Counted from the stretch's first letter, positions 1 to 10,356 are shown. The stretch is 64,000 nucleotides of DNA from Mesorhizobium mediterraneum (GCF_002284565.1 NZ_NPKI01000011.1:248001-312000); one strand, 5' to 3'. Notes: generated from the letters alone by a model not told the origin. Program-made: numbers and translations.

Positions 1-597
1 AAGCTCAGCGCCGGCGAGCGCGCAAAGCACGCCGCCGGTCATCAGCGCGACGAGGCGCATTGCCGCTGGATTGACACCCACACCGCGCGCGGCAAAGGGA
101 TGCTCGCCCGATGCCGCCAGACGCAGGCCGAAACGGGTTCGCCGCAAGACAACCCACATCGCGAAGACGATCGCCGGCATCATGACGACGAGGATCGAAA
201 GCGACCCGAACGCCCCGAAGGCGGGTCCTATGCGCGGCAGGCCGAAGGGTGCGCTCACTGCGGCCTGCGTTCCAAAAATCGACTGCACGGCAAGCGCGGT
301 TCCTCCGAGGCCGAGCCCTGTAAGCCCGAGGCCGGCAATGATCTGGTTGGCCTTGAGCTTCTCCACCACGAACCAGAACAGGATTGAGCCGAGGACGCAC
401 GCCGTGATCGCACCGAAAAGCGCGATCCAAATCGATTGCGTAAGCACGATGCCGAGGATCGTTGCGCATGCGCCGGTAATCATCAGGCCTTCGAGGCCGA
501 GATGCCAGATGCCGGCTCGCTGGGCGATGACGCCGGCAAGGGTCACGTAGATCAGCGGAGTGCCCGACCGCAGGATGGCGATTACGAAGTCTTCCAT
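1..597 (-). CDS. BMP-type (nucleoside-like) ABC transporter permease 2, 3' end cut by window
   Basis: An open frame of 199 codons runs on the minus strand from ATG at 597 off the window edge, so the C-terminus is missing. It starts MEDFVIAILRSGTPLIYVTL and continues through AGIWHLGLEGLM, the N-terminal pattern of the second, shorter permease of BMP/nucleoside-type importers (YufQ/NupQ group). It is very hydrophobic and would form, with the preceding permease, the inner-membrane channel. Its start overlaps the end of the upstream permease gene by 16 bases, the tight spacing of an operon. Sugar-type permeases (RbsC group) are related, but the neighbouring BMP solute-binding gene decides the subfamily. 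Substrate not visible from sequence. Confidence 0.88.
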   Translation of the reverse strand, partial: MEDFVIAILRSGTPLIYVTLAGVIAQRAGIWHLGLEGLMITGACATILGIVLTQSIWIALFGAITACVLGSILFWFVVEKLKANQIIAGLGLTGLGLGGTALAVQSIFGTQAAVSAPFGLPRIGPAFGAFGSLSILVVMMPAIVFAMWVVLRRTRFGLRLAASGEHPFAARGVGVNPAAMRLVALMTGGVLCALAGAEL

Positions 598-1624
598 ATC
601 CGTCCTCCGAGTTTTGCTATCCGGTCGACGGCGCTGGATTTCGCGGTGATGAACAGAGCAATGGCTGCGTTGATGATGTCGATTGCCGACGACGGCAGGC
701 CGGCCATGATCGGCAGGTAGAGGGCGGCGGACGCTAGCCCACCGAAGAACAGCGACACGATAGCCGTGCCGACGACCGAGAAGTTGGCGACGAGTGCGAT
801 CAGGATTGCGGTGAAGCCGTGGCCCGGCAGGAAACCGCCGGTCAGTCGTCCGTTGGGGCCCATGAACTCTATCGTGCCGGCAAGACCGGCGAGCGCGCCG
901 CTGAGCAGGAAACTTGCGAGCCCGATGCGCCATGTCTTCGCGCCCTGCCACTCGACCATCGTCGGATTGCGACCGGCAAGGCCAGAGAGCACGCCGAAGG
1001 CGGTTCTGTTGACCAGAAACCACATTGCCAGGCCGACCAGAACGGCGATGGCGATGATCGTCGGAGACAATCCGAGCGAGTCGCTGATCCGGTAAGCGCT
1101 GTCGAGCGGGCGGCTTGACGCCTGCTGCCCGGTGCCCGATGGGTCCTTGAGCGGTCCGGCCGTCACATAAAGCAGCACCAGACCGGCAATGAAATTGCCC
1201 ATAAGCGTGGTGATCACCTCGTCCGCGCCGGATTTCAGCCGCAGGAGCCCGGGCCAGAAAGCCCACAACGCACCACCCGACATGCCGGCGAAGAAGCAGG
1301 CGGTCATGAGGATCGGCGCCGGTGCGCCGTCAAGCCATTCGGCCATGAACGCGGCCGCGATGGCTCCCATGTAGAACTGGCCCTGGGCGCCGATGTTGAA
1401 GTAGCCCGCCCGGAAGGAGACGGCCACGCCGACAGCCGTGATGAACAGGGGAAGCCCCCAACGAAGTGCCTGTTGCAGGGCGCCGGGTCTGAGGAAAGCG
1501 CCATCGGCGATCGACTGGAACATCAGGGGCGCCGAATAGCCGGCGGCCTGAAAGATAACCCCGCAAAGCGCAAGGGCGATCAGGATGAAGATCAGCGCGC
1601 GGAAAACGGAGACGAACCGATCGA

Positions 1625-1628
<4 letters not shown>
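582..1628 (-). CDS. BMP-type ABC transporter permease 1
   Basis: 348 residues, almost wholly hydrophobic, with about 8-10 predicted membrane spans. The motif SFRAGYFNIGAQGQFYMGA is characteristic of the first permease of nucleoside/BMP transporters (YufP/NupP group), as is the later GADEVITTLMGNF stretch. It pairs with the product of the next gene to form the translocation channel. It overlaps the upstream ATPase gene by 4 bases (TCAT on the plus strand), implying translational coupling. The family imports nucleosides or related heterocycles in other bacteria; a nucleobase-like substrate here is inferred from the RutR-like regulator upstream. Confidence 0.92.
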
Positions 1629-3190
<1,562 letters not shown>

Positions 3191-3212
3191 CGCAGCATGA
3201 TCCAGTCGAAGG

Positions 3213-4283
3213 TCAGAGGCTCGTATTGAACGGCACCTTCAGCGACCCATCGAGGATCGCTGCGCGCGCCGCCGCTATTTCTGCCCCTGCCTCCTTGCCT
3301 TTGGCGATGATGTCAGCCGGTCCCTGCTGCGTGAAGAGGGGCGACGGAATGAAGTCGATGACGCCTGTTCCAAGGCCGGTATGCTCATGTGTGCCACCGG
3401 AAAAATCGCTGCCGAGTGCCTTCGTGACCTCGTTGTAAAGCGAGGTGCCGAAGTCGAGGCCGACGATCGAGATCACGGACTTTGGCCCCTGCGGGAACTG
3501 GGCCGGGTCGAGCACGCTCACCAGGCGGCCTTCCGCCTCGTTTGCGGCGGCGATGATGCCGAAGTCGGTTGCCGCGGCGTCGGTCTGGATGAAGTCGATA
3601 CCGCTCGAGTACATCTGCGTGGCGATTTCCTGGCCCTTGGCCGGGTCCTGGAAAGAGCCCGCGAATGCAATGGCGACGGATACGTCTGGACGCACGGACT
3701 GGGCGCCTGCCTTGAACGCATTGTAGTCGGCATTGATCGGCGGAATGGAAACACCACCGATGAAGCCGAGCTTTCCTGCTTTGCTCACACGCGCGGCGAA
3801 AATGCCGGAGAGATAGCACCCCAGATAGTAATCATAGGAAACGGTGACGACATTCGGGATCGCCGGCTCGAAGGGATCTGCAAACAGCTGGATCCACTTG
3901 GTATTGGGATAGGAGGGAGCGAGCGCCTTGAAGGGTTCCGCGACCTCGTTGAAGGTCGAGACGATCACTGCCGCACCAGCATCGCCCAGCGTACGGAAAA
4001 TGGTCTCGTAGGTCGCCGGGTCCTGAGCGTATACCGCGCGATACTGGAAGCCTTGCTCCTCGGAGAGCTGCTTGAGCTTGGCAATCATCGAGTCCACCGG
4101 ACCGGCATCGCCTGCCGCCTGCGTGTGAACCAGCGCCACGAGGCCGCCCGAAGCGTGCGCGGCAGCTGTCAGCAGGCCGCCCGCCATTGTGAAGGCAGCC
4201 AATCCTGCCGAGGCCTTGAGGAGGCTGCGGCGGCCGACCGGCCGGTGCAGCACATTCATTTCATTTGAAGTCTTGTTGGTCAT
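3213..4283 (-). CDS. BMP-family solute-binding protein (Tat-exported)
   Basis: 356 residues. The N-terminus carries a twin-arginine signal (GRRSLLKASAG followed by a hydrophobic stretch and AHAS), so the protein is likely folded before export to the periplasm. The body matches BMP/PnrA-type binding proteins: alternating alpha/beta with FGIIAAANEAEGR and DYYLGCYLSGIFAA patterns. Members bind purine nucleosides or other small heterocycles; which one is bound here is not visible. A Shine-Dalgarno AAGGAAAAGGG sits just before the ATG at 4283. First gene of the transporter block, separated by about 105 bases and a hairpin from the enzyme genes upstream. Confidence 0.93.
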   Translation of the reverse strand: MTNKTSNEMNVLHRPVGRRSLLKASAGLAAFTMAGGLLTAAAHASGGLVALVHTQAAGDAGPVDSMIAKLKQLSEEQGFQYRAVYAQDPATYETIFRTLGDAGAAVIVSTFNEVAEPFKALAPSYPNTKWIQLFADPFEPAIPNVVTVSYDYYLGCYLSGIFAARVSKAGKLGFIGGVSIPPINADYNAFKAGAQSVRPDVSVAIAFAGSFQDPAKGQEIATQMYSSGIDFIQTDAAATDFGIIAAANEAEGRLVSVLDPAQFPQGPKSVISIVGLDFGTSLYNEVTKALGSDFSGGTHEHTGLGTGVIDFIPSPLFTQQGPADIIAKGKEAGAEIAAARAAILDGSLKVPFNTSL

Positions 4284-4363
4284 GTTCCCTTTTCCTTGCT
4301 CTAGAGGTTCGATATCTGCAACTTCTTATTGGGGTGGCTTCTTTCGCCGCCCGGTCGTCATCG

Positions 4364-4382
4364 GGATGCAAGGTTTGCATCC
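4364..4382 (-). other. Perfect hairpin after the NIPSNAP gene
   Basis: GGATGCAA, a 3-base loop, then TTGCATCC: a perfect 8-bp stem 6 bases past the stop of the minus-strand NIPSNAP gene. There is no T-tract behind it, so it may be a weak terminator, an RNA-processing or stabilising element separating enzyme from transporter genes, or a palindromic protein site. Confidence 0.45.
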
Positions 4383-4388
4383 TCTTCC

Positions 4389-4709
4389 TCAGGCGCCGGG
4401 AGAAAACGGCGCCGGATTCATGATCATCACGTCCTGGCTCTGAATGGCGCCGAGAGACCAGACGCCGGAGATGAACGCCTGCCATTCCGGGTCGGCATAC
4501 ATGGCTGCCCGCCGCGTCTCGCGGTCGGCGAGGCTGTCATAACGCCACATCAGGACCGTCGTGTGCAGGCGGCCGATCTCGCTGACATAGAGTCCGAGAA
4601 AGGTGTTGAGATGCCGCTTCTGGATCGGCAGACCCTCGGTCTCGTATTTCTTCAGCCAGCCATCGACTGTTCCCGGCCGAAATGTGTACGTGCGATGTTC
4701 CACGATCAT
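4389..4709 (-). CDS. NIPSNAP-family dimeric alpha+beta barrel protein
   Basis: 106 residues from ATG at 4709. Starts MIVEHRTYTFRPGTVDGWL, the typical opening of NIPSNAP-domain proteins, with the later YDSLADRETRRAAMYADPEW stretch also typical. These small ferredoxin-like proteins often sit in catabolic operons, where some act as monooxygenases, isomerases or decarboxylases, but most have no assigned reaction. The ATG overlaps the stop of the upstream GMC gene by 4 bases, so the two are probably co-translated and act in the same pathway. An upstream in-frame ATG exists at 4934 but lies deep inside the GMC gene and is not credible. Confidence 0.88.
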   Translation of the reverse strand: MIVEHRTYTFRPGTVDGWLKKYETEGLPIQKRHLNTFLGLYVSEIGRLHTTVLMWRYDSLADRETRRAAMYADPEWQAFISGVWSLGAIQSQDVMIMNPAPFSPGA

Positions 4710-6337
4710 CTGGATGCCTCGTCGAGAATGAATTCGGCGGCTCGCTCCCCGATCATGATCGACGGCGCGTTCGTGTTGCCGCTGGAAATGATTGGCATGA
4801 TCGAGGCGTCCGCTACGCGCAGGCCCTCGATGCCGTGAACTTTCAGTCGGGCGTCGACCACGGCCATCGGGTCGTTGCCCATCTTGCAGGTGCCGACCGG
4901 ATGGAAGGTCGTCATGGCATTGGTACGCAGCCACTTGACCATTTCGGCATCGCTTTCGACGGCCAGACCCGGGGCGAGCTCCTTGCCGCGATATTTTTCG
5001 AAAGCCTTCTGCTTGATGATGTCGCGCGTCATGCGGATCGCGTTGATCATCGTGCGAATGTCAAACTCGGTTTGCAGGTAGTTCGCGTTGATGCGCGGCC
5101 GGTCCATCGGATCGGCCGAGCGCAGCCTGATCTCGCCGCGGCTCTCGGGATTGACCGGGCCGACGCGCAACGAGAAGCCATGGTTGGCCTCCACCCGCTC
5201 TTTCTTGAACGGGTTTGGAAAATGCAGGTTCGCCGTCTTTTCGAGCGCCGGCATGAAGTGAAGCTGGATGTCAGGCGCGGCCAGATCGGTGCGCGACTTG
5301 ACGAAGGCCCCGGCTTCGTAGGGGAAAGTCGTGGCGATGCCTTCACCGAACAGCATGCCCTGGATCACCGACCAGGTGAGCTTGTCGGCGCGTAGGTCCG
5401 AATAGAGCGTGACCGGCTCCCGGCATTCATAGGCCATGACGCAATCGACATGATCCTGAAGGTTCTTGCCGACACCAGGAAGATCCTGGACGACAGGGAT
5501 GTCATGCTGCGCGAGCTCGTCGGCAGCGCCGATCCCCGAAAGCATGAGGATCTGCGGCGAGTTGACGACGCCGGCCGACAGGATCACCTGGCGGTCTGCA
5601 TAGGCTCTCGAAATGTTGCCTTTTCGGCTGAACTCGACGCCGACAGCCTGGCCGTTCTCGATGAGGATGCGCCTCGTATGGGCGCGGGTGATGATCGTCA
5701 GATTCGGGCGTTTCTTTGCCGGCCGCAGGAACGCATAGGCTGCCGAGCAGCGTTTGCCCTTCGCGATGGTGAAGTCATAACGGCCGAAGCCTTCCTGCTC
5801 TTCGCCGTTGAAATCATCGTTGTGAGGATATCCCGCCTGTCCGCCTGCCTCGTGAAAGACATCGAGCAGGCTGTTCCAGCCGCGCGCCCGGCAGACGGTC
5901 AGTTCGCCTTCGGCGTTGTGATAGGCGCCATTGCGCTGCACATGGGTCTCCGAGCGGAGGAACGCTGGCAACACCTCATCGTAGGACCATCCTGTGGCGC
6001 CCATCTGCGCCCAGCGATCGTAGTCGTGCCGGTTTCCGCGAACATAGATCATGCCGTTGATGGTGGATGTGCCGCCGAGCACCTTGCCACGAGGCCAGTA
6101 GAGCGACCGTCCGTTCAGATGCGGCTCGGGCTCTGTGTGATAGTGCCAGTTGTAGATGCCCGAATGGAAAAGCTTGCCCATCAGCATGGGCAGCCGGAAC
6201 AGCGGGTTGAGATCCCTGCCGCCGGCCTCGAGCAGAAGCACCTTGTTGGCGGGATCGGCGGACAGGCGGTTTGCCAGAACGCAGCCTGCCGAACCGGCGC
6301 CGATGATGATGAAATCGAATGTCTTCGTTGCCGCCAT
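4706..6337 (-). CDS. GMC-family FAD-dependent oxidoreductase (choline-dehydrogenase-like)
   Basis: 543 residues from ATG at 6337, the usual family length. N-terminal dinucleotide-binding motif IIIGAGSAGCVLANRLS, then GGTSTINGMIYVRG (GMC signature 1), SAGVVNSPQILMLSGIG (signature 2), and the C-terminal active-site region with His in TTFHPVGTCKMG and Asn in NTNAPS. The family oxidises primary alcohols to aldehydes with FAD, passing electrons to O2 or a quinone. No signal peptide is seen, so it is cytoplasmic or membrane-peripheral. It begins 2 bases after the UDG-like gene and overlaps the NIPSNAP gene. Substrate unknown; context suggests an alcohol formed from or attached to a nucleobase-like compound. 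Confidence 0.93.
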   Translation of the reverse strand: MAATKTFDFIIIGAGSAGCVLANRLSADPANKVLLLEAGGRDLNPLFRLPMLMGKLFHSGIYNWHYHTEPEPHLNGRSLYWPRGKVLGGTSTINGMIYVRGNRHDYDRWAQMGATGWSYDEVLPAFLRSETHVQRNGAYHNAEGELTVCRARGWNSLLDVFHEAGGQAGYPHNDDFNGEEQEGFGRYDFTIAKGKRCSAAYAFLRPAKKRPNLTIITRAHTRRILIENGQAVGVEFSRKGNISRAYADRQVILSAGVVNSPQILMLSGIGAADELAQHDIPVVQDLPGVGKNLQDHVDCVMAYECREPVTLYSDLRADKLTWSVIQGMLFGEGIATTFPYEAGAFVKSRTDLAAPDIQLHFMPALEKTANLHFPNPFKKERVEANHGFSLRVGPVNPESRGEIRLRSADPMDRPRINANYLQTEFDIRTMINAIRMTRDIIKQKAFEKYRGKELAPGLAVESDAEMVKWLRTNAMTTFHPVGTCKMGNDPMAVVDARLKVHGIEGLRVADASIMPIISSGNTNAPSIMIGERAAEFILDEASR

Positions 6338-6339
6338 GG

Positions 6340-7191
6340 TCACCACGCGATGGGACGAGAGCCCATCTCCTCCAGGTAGCGGTTGCAAAGAATGAATGGA
6401 TTGGGTCTGGAAAGGACGGCTTCGGCGCGGGCGGGATGATCGCGCAGAACGCAGCGAAGATGCCCGCCCGCGTTCTCGTCGATTCCCGCTTCTGCCAGTG
6501 CTTCCGCGGCGGCGTCGCCGAACCCGAGGAATACCAGCGGCTTTTCCCGCGAGGCAAGGGCGCGCAAGGTTTCCACGATCAGCGGACGCCAGAGCCGGAG
6601 ATGGCCCTTGGACTGATGCGGATCCACATCCACCTTGAAGCGAGTGAGCGTCAGCGAGGCATTCAGTAGGAGAACGCCTTTCGAGACCCAGCGGTCCGCG
6701 ATATCGGACGGCTGCTCGATGTCGGCTGCACCGCTCTCCATGGCTGCAAGTGTCTTCGGCCAATCGTCGAAGCTGCGGGTATAGGACAGGTCACCGGTGC
6801 GCGCTGCCAGGATCATCTGCATGTAGGCACGGATGCTCTTTGAAAACATCTTGTCGAGCTCGTGCCATCCCGCCAGGTTTCCAGCTTCAAATGCCCGTCC
6901 GGTGGCAAACCCGGGTTCGGGGTAGGGGTCCTGGCCCAGAACGACACAGTGAACCTCATCGGGGGCGATTCCGTCGAAAGCTCTCAGGCAATGCGCGCCC
7001 GCAGGCATTCCCGGAAAGTGCTTGCCGCGACGGACGGGAAAGATCGGTTCCCAGACCTCGAGCTCAAGTTCGGCCGCGATCCCGTCAATATCCGGCCCCG
7101 CATGCCTGATCAGTGCACGCCAGGGTCCGTTCAGATCGGCGGACCAATCTGAAAGGAATTCCTCCATGGCGGTCTTTAGCAACATTGCCAT
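6340..7191 (-). CDS. Divergent family-1 uracil-DNA-glycosylase-like protein
   Basis: 283 residues from the ATG at 7191, chosen because GGAGAGGG lies 5 bases upstream; a TTG at 7206 is possible. The fold signature of UNG-type glycosylases is clear: VVLGQDPYPEPG (residues 83-94, catalytic Asp about 88), GVLLLNASLT (Asn about 177, the uracil-reading Asn) and RDHPARAEAV near the C-terminus (catalytic His about 252). It departs from true UNG: the His after GQDPY is Pro, and the DNA-intercalating HPSPLS loop is changed. It is the first gene of an operon with GMC, NIPSNAP and transporter genes, an odd place for DNA repair. It may be a repair enzyme or have been recruited to a free nucleobase compound; the sequence does not decide. 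Confidence 0.82.
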   Translation of the reverse strand: MAMLLKTAMEEFLSDWSADLNGPWRALIRHAGPDIDGIAAELELEVWEPIFPVRRGKHFPGMPAGAHCLRAFDGIAPDEVHCVVLGQDPYPEPGFATGRAFEAGNLAGWHELDKMFSKSIRAYMQMILAARTGDLSYTRSFDDWPKTLAAMESGAADIEQPSDIADRWVSKGVLLLNASLTLTRFKVDVDPHQSKGHLRLWRPLIVETLRALASREKPLVFLGFGDAAAEALAEAGIDENAGGHLRCVLRDHPARAEAVLSRPNPFILCNRYLEEMGSRPIAW

Positions 7192-7237
7192 TCGCACCCT
7201 CTCCAAGGTGGTCGACTGCGGCAGCTCCTCCAGGAAC

Positions 7238-7253
7238 CTGACCGTTTTGTCAG
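7238..7253. promoter_or_regulatory. RutR-box-like operator, proximal copy
   Basis: CTGACCGTTTTGTCAG is an inverted repeat CTGAC-N6-GTCAG with the layout of the E. coli RutR box (TTGACCAnnTGGTCAA). It lies 46 bases before the UDG-like start codon and exactly 32 bp (about three helical turns) from the second copy, so both sites face the same side of DNA. It is placed just downstream of the predicted -10 of the minus-strand operon. Confidence 0.65.
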
Positions 7254-7269
7254 CTTTTCATGAAAAAAC

Positions 7270-7285
7270 TTGACCAGATTGTCAA
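7270..7285. promoter_or_regulatory. RutR-box-like operator overlapping a -35 element
   Basis: TTGACCAGATTGTCAA matches the RutR consensus TTGACCAnnTGGTCAA at all fixed positions but one. Read on the minus strand, its outer half supplies a perfect -35 hexamer TTGACA (7285-7280), with CATGAA 17 bases downstream as a weak -10. Occupation by the divergent RutR-like regulator would block RNA polymerase at the operon promoter. A weaker partial match (TTGACCCGGGTGATCA) lies at 7362-7377, nearer the regulator gene. Confidence 0.72.
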
Positions 7286-7416
7286 CTTCTTTTTTAGTGG
7301 TGCTTCGATTCTCGAGGCCTCATAAAATCCGGTTGAAAGGTCTCTGAGCAAAAACGAACTGTTGACCCGGGTGATCATCCAGGCGCAAAAAATCAATGAA
7401 AATAACGGAATAACCA

Positions 7417-8094
7417 ATGGCAGAAGAACTGAACGCGCCCCGTGCTTCCGCTGAAAAAGGGCACCCGTCGCAAGCCGCGTCGGATGAGCCGATCAGAGCG
7501 AGGAACGTGCTCAAGATCCTGACAGCGGCTGTCGAGATCTTCTCGCGGAAGGGCCTTGATGGTGCCCGCATCGTTGAGATCGCGAAGGCCTCAGGGCTGC
7601 CGAAGGGCAATGTCTACTATTACTTCTCGTCGAAAGAGGAGATCTACAATGCCGCCATCGATCGCCTCATCCATAGTTGGGACGACGCGTTTCGGCATAT
7701 ATCGGCCGATCGTGAGCCCGGCGAGGCAATCGAGGCTTACATTCGAGCGAAGCTGGACCATGCCCGGGAGAATGCCGCAGAGACGCGCCTTTTCGCAAAC
7801 GAGATACTGCAGGGAGCTGTACATCTCTCGACCGAGGCTCGCGATCATATGCGAACCGTCACGTCCGAGAAGGCCCGGGTGATCGATATTTGGGCCATGG
7901 CCGGAAAGATAGAGAAAGTCGACGCGCGCCATCTGTTCATTCTGTTGTGGTCCGCGACGCAGTTCTATGCCGAGTTCGAGGCTCTCGCCTGCGATGCGCT
8001 ACATGTCAGCCAGCTAAAGGTGGCTGACTACAATTTGGCTGCGAAGACGATCACGGAGACGGTCTTGCGGGGGCTCCTTACCCGTCCATCGTGA
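7417..8094 (+). CDS. TetR-family regulator of the RutR type
   Basis: 225 residues. The helix-turn-helix spans about residues 35-75 (IVEIAKASGLPKGNVYYYFS). The ligand domain follows E. coli RutR along its length: YIRAKLDHARENAAETRLF matches YIRLKLEVSRDYPQASRLF, and HLFILLWSATQFYAEF matches HLIFMIWASTQHYADF. RutR senses uracil and thymine and represses pyrimidine-ring degradation, so a pyrimidine or related ring is the likely inducer. It has an N-terminal tail of about 25 residues. It is divergent from the UDG/GMC/BMP operon and the shared 225-bp gap holds two RutR-box-like operators, so repression of that operon, relieved by its substrate, is the simplest reading. Confidence 0.9.
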   Translation: MAEELNAPRASAEKGHPSQAASDEPIRARNVLKILTAAVEIFSRKGLDGARIVEIAKASGLPKGNVYYYFSSKEEIYNAAIDRLIHSWDDAFRHISADREPGEAIEAYIRAKLDHARENAAETRLFANEILQGAVHLSTEARDHMRTVTSEKARVIDIWAMAGKIEKVDARHLFILLWSATQFYAEFEALACDALHVSQLKVADYNLAAKTITETVLRGLLTRPS

Positions 8095-8132
8095 TGGACA
8101 ATGCGGCAGGGAGTCCGACCTCTGCGGCGACT

Positions 8133-8151
8133 GATGAGTTGGCAGCTCATC
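8133..8151. other. Small hairpin between convergent genes
   Basis: GATGAG, a 7-base loop and CTCATC form a 6-bp stem in the 74-bp gap between the convergent RutR-like and arginase-like genes. No T-tract follows on either strand, so it is only a weak candidate for a bidirectional terminator. Confidence 0.3.
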
Positions 8152-8168
8152 GGGGCAGCCCGGCCCCC

Positions 8169-9065
8169 TTAAGCGGGCGCGGAAGTGCCGAGAGCTACGG
8201 CCAGGACATCAACAAGGCCACGGCCGGCGCTGCCGTCGACGTCGAGGCGCGGATTGTAGATGGCGACCTCGAGCCCGACCGCCTTGCCGCTTGCCAGGAT
8301 GATCCGGAGCGCTGCCGATAGCTCGTCCCACGACAGCCCGCCCGGTACGCGGAAATCGACCGCCGGCATGATCGCATCGTCGAGACAATCGGCGTCTAAA
8401 TGGATGAAGAAGCCGTCGAGCTCAGGCCGCGTCAGGTGGCCAACGGCCGCCCGGGCAGCGGCTTCGACGCCCAGGAGGCGGACGGCATGGAGATCGTAGG
8501 CCATGAGCTCCGCCGGTAAGGGCTGGCTGCCGAATTCGGCCTGGTCTTCGTGATCGCGAAAAGCGAAGGCGACAGCGTCCTCGGAGCGCACCAACGGACG
8601 GCGGCCCTCCAGGTCGGTCAGCAGCGCCGGCCCGTAGCCGGTGACGAAGGCCAGGTCCATGGACGCGCCTTCGCCGTTGGGCTCGGCCTCGGGCTGGAAG
8701 AAATCGGCGTGGCCGTCGATGAAGAACAGGCCGTAGCGGCCGCGCCGGCGCAGCGCGAGCATCGGGCCCAGCACGATCGTACAGTCGCCGCCCAGCACCA
8801 CCGGGAATTCGCCTGCGTCCAGCACCTCCTCCACCGCGTTGGCGAGCTTGGGCGACCACGCCGCGATCGCGTTGGCGTTGAGCGTCAGGGTGGCAGGGTC
8901 GGGCTTCGGGTCTTTCGGCGGGACGGCCAGCCGCCCGGCATGGCGCGCATGGATTCGGTCGGCGAGGCCCAGTTCCAGCAGCCGACTGGGCAAGTCCTCC
9001 ACGCCGTCGGTCGCCAGACCCAGCGCGGACGGCGCTTCAAGAATGGCATAGGGGCGGGTCGGCAT
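8169..9065 (-). CDS. Arginase/agmatinase-family ureohydrolase
   Basis: 298 residues from ATG at 9065, supported by GGGAG seven bases upstream; an in-frame ATG at 9269 would add 68 residues of non-family sequence. The binuclear-Mn motifs are present: [16 protein letters not shown] and HLDADCLDD. The family hydrolyses guanidino compounds (arginine, agmatine, guanidinobutyrate, formiminoglutamate) to an amine plus urea or formamide. The His of the usual GGDHS is Cys here (GGDC), also seen in some family branches. It is alone on its strand between a TetR gene and a LysR gene; a substrate cannot be assigned. Confidence 0.9.
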   Translation of the reverse strand: MPTRPYAILEAPSALGLATDGVEDLPSRLLELGLADRIHARHAGRLAVPPKDPKPDPATLTLNANAIAAWSPKLANAVEEVLDAGEFPVVLGGDCTIVLGPMLALRRRGRYGLFFIDGHADFFQPEAEPNGEGASMDLAFVTGYGPALLTDLEGRRPLVRSEDAVAFAFRDHEDQAEFGSQPLPAELMAYDLHAVRLLGVEAAARAAVGHLTRPELDGFFIHLDADCLDDAIMPAVDFRVPGGLSWDELSAALRIILASGKAVGLEVAIYNPRLDVDGSAGRGLVDVLAVALGTSAPA

Positions 9066-9447
9066 CAGATGCTCCCAGGTATCGCGAGTGAGAACCGGCG
9101 CAGCGCCGGCGGTCTCTGCCACTAAGCGCTGCGCGCCCAAGGCAGCCTCGGTACGCAAGATCCCAAATTGCTCTTCAGGCCGCCACGCTCTTCGACCAGC
9201 ACCGCTGACGGTATTTTTCTCGTCAATTCGATCGCGCTGTTTTCGCCGGAAATCGCACCACTCGGCCAATTGATAGCGAAAGTGGGCAAAACCGAGGAAA
9301 TTTCAACCCGCCCAAGTCCCTTTTGAAGTCAAGATCGCAAGTTTTCTGACCGGCATGGAGACTGTTCCTGACTGCGTTCTGAGAGAAAGTTGCGAGGCTG
9401 GATCAATGGGTGCCGTAGCTCAAAACGATCCAAAACGGGCGCTCTTC
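9066..9447. other. 382-bp gene-free stretch upstream of the arginase-family gene
   Basis: It separates the end of the LysR gene from the arginase-family start, so it should hold the promoter of the latter. The only structure I see is a short palindrome, TTGAAGTCAA at 9323-9332. No convincing -35/-10 pair, RNA gene or small ORF was found. Confidence 0.5.
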
Positions 9448-10356
9448 TCAAAGGCCTTCATCCCAATACGGCATGCGCCCAATGCATCGCGCAAGGTGGT
9501 CGACGAAGGCGCGGACCTTCATCGACATGAGCCTGTTGCTGGGATAGACGGCATAAATCGTGCTGGCTGGAGGCTCCCAGGCGTCAAGCACGCGTCGCAG
9601 CGCGCCAGTACGCAGCGGCTCCGCTACCGCCCAAGTGGGCAGTAGGGCGATGCCGATGCCACCGAGCGCCGCAACGCGCAGCATCTCCGCATTATTGCTG
9701 CGAAAGCTGCCCCCCACGGCCACCCTTACCTCGCCAATTTTGCCGGCAAGGCGCCATTCATCGCCCCAAGGCAGGAGGCTGGTGCAGAGGCAGTTGTGCT
9801 TGGCAAGGTCGCCCGGCTCGCGCGGCGCTCCACGCTCCGTGAGATAAGCGGGCGCAGCACAGGCGACGAGCCGGGACGGCGCGAGCTTGCGCACGACAAG
9901 CGGCGAATCCTCGATCACGCCGATGCGGATCGCCAGATCGAGCCCTTCATCGACCAGACTCACATGCGCCGGGCTCAAAGCAATATCGACGGAAAGTTCC
10001 GGATAGCGCGTCAGGAACTCGGGGACGGCCGGCGCCACATGCATCCAGCCGAAGCTGTCGGGCGCCGAAATGCGAAGGGTGCCGCGCGGCTCGCGCTGCA
10101 GCGCGCTCGCCGCCTGTTCGGCAGCTTCGGCTTCGGCGAGAATCCGCGCACAGTGGCGGTAATAGGCTGCGCCCGCTTCGGTCATCGAGAGTCGACGCGT
10201 GGTGCGGTTGAGCAGGCGAACGCCCAGGCGCTCCTCGAGCCGCTGCACATGGGCGCTAACAGCAGATTTGGAGATTTTGAGGTGCCGTGCCGCCGCTGAG
10301 AAGCTGCCGCTATCAACGACGCGAGCGAACGCAGCGATTCCATCGAGCGGATCCAT
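9448..10356 (-). CDS. LysR-family transcriptional regulator
   Basis: 302 residues from ATG at 10356; a further in-frame ATG at 10392 adds only MDMLSGFQDNPT. N-terminal winged HTH with FSAAARHLKISKSAVSAHVQRLEERLGVRLLNRTTRRLS (shown as family hallmarks in two parts: SKSAVSAHVQRLEERLG and RLLNRTTRR), followed by a substrate-binding-type effector domain containing LRISAPDSFG. This is the CrgA/AaeR-like branch common in proteobacteria. It is divergent from a cupin gene with about 113 bp between starts, so it probably controls that gene and itself. Confidence 0.93.
   Translation of the reverse strand: MDPLDGIAAFARVVDSGSFSAAARHLKISKSAVSAHVQRLEERLGVRLLNRTTRRLSMTEAGAAYYRHCARILAEAEAAEQAASALQREPRGTLRISAPDSFGWMHVAPAVPEFLTRYPELSVDIALSPAHVSLVDEGLDLAIRIGVIEDSPLVVRKLAPSRLVACAAPAYLTERGAPREPGDLAKHNCLCTSLLPWGDEWRLAGKIGEVRVAVGGSFRSNNAEMLRVAALGGIGIALLPTWAVAEPLRTGALRRVLDAWEPPASTIYAVYPSNRLMSMKVRAFVDHLARCIGRMPYWDEGL

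Noticed and set aside
7362..7377. Third RutR-box (TTGACCCGGGTGATCA)
   Set aside because: Only the left half fits the consensus; kept as a note and not called as an operator.
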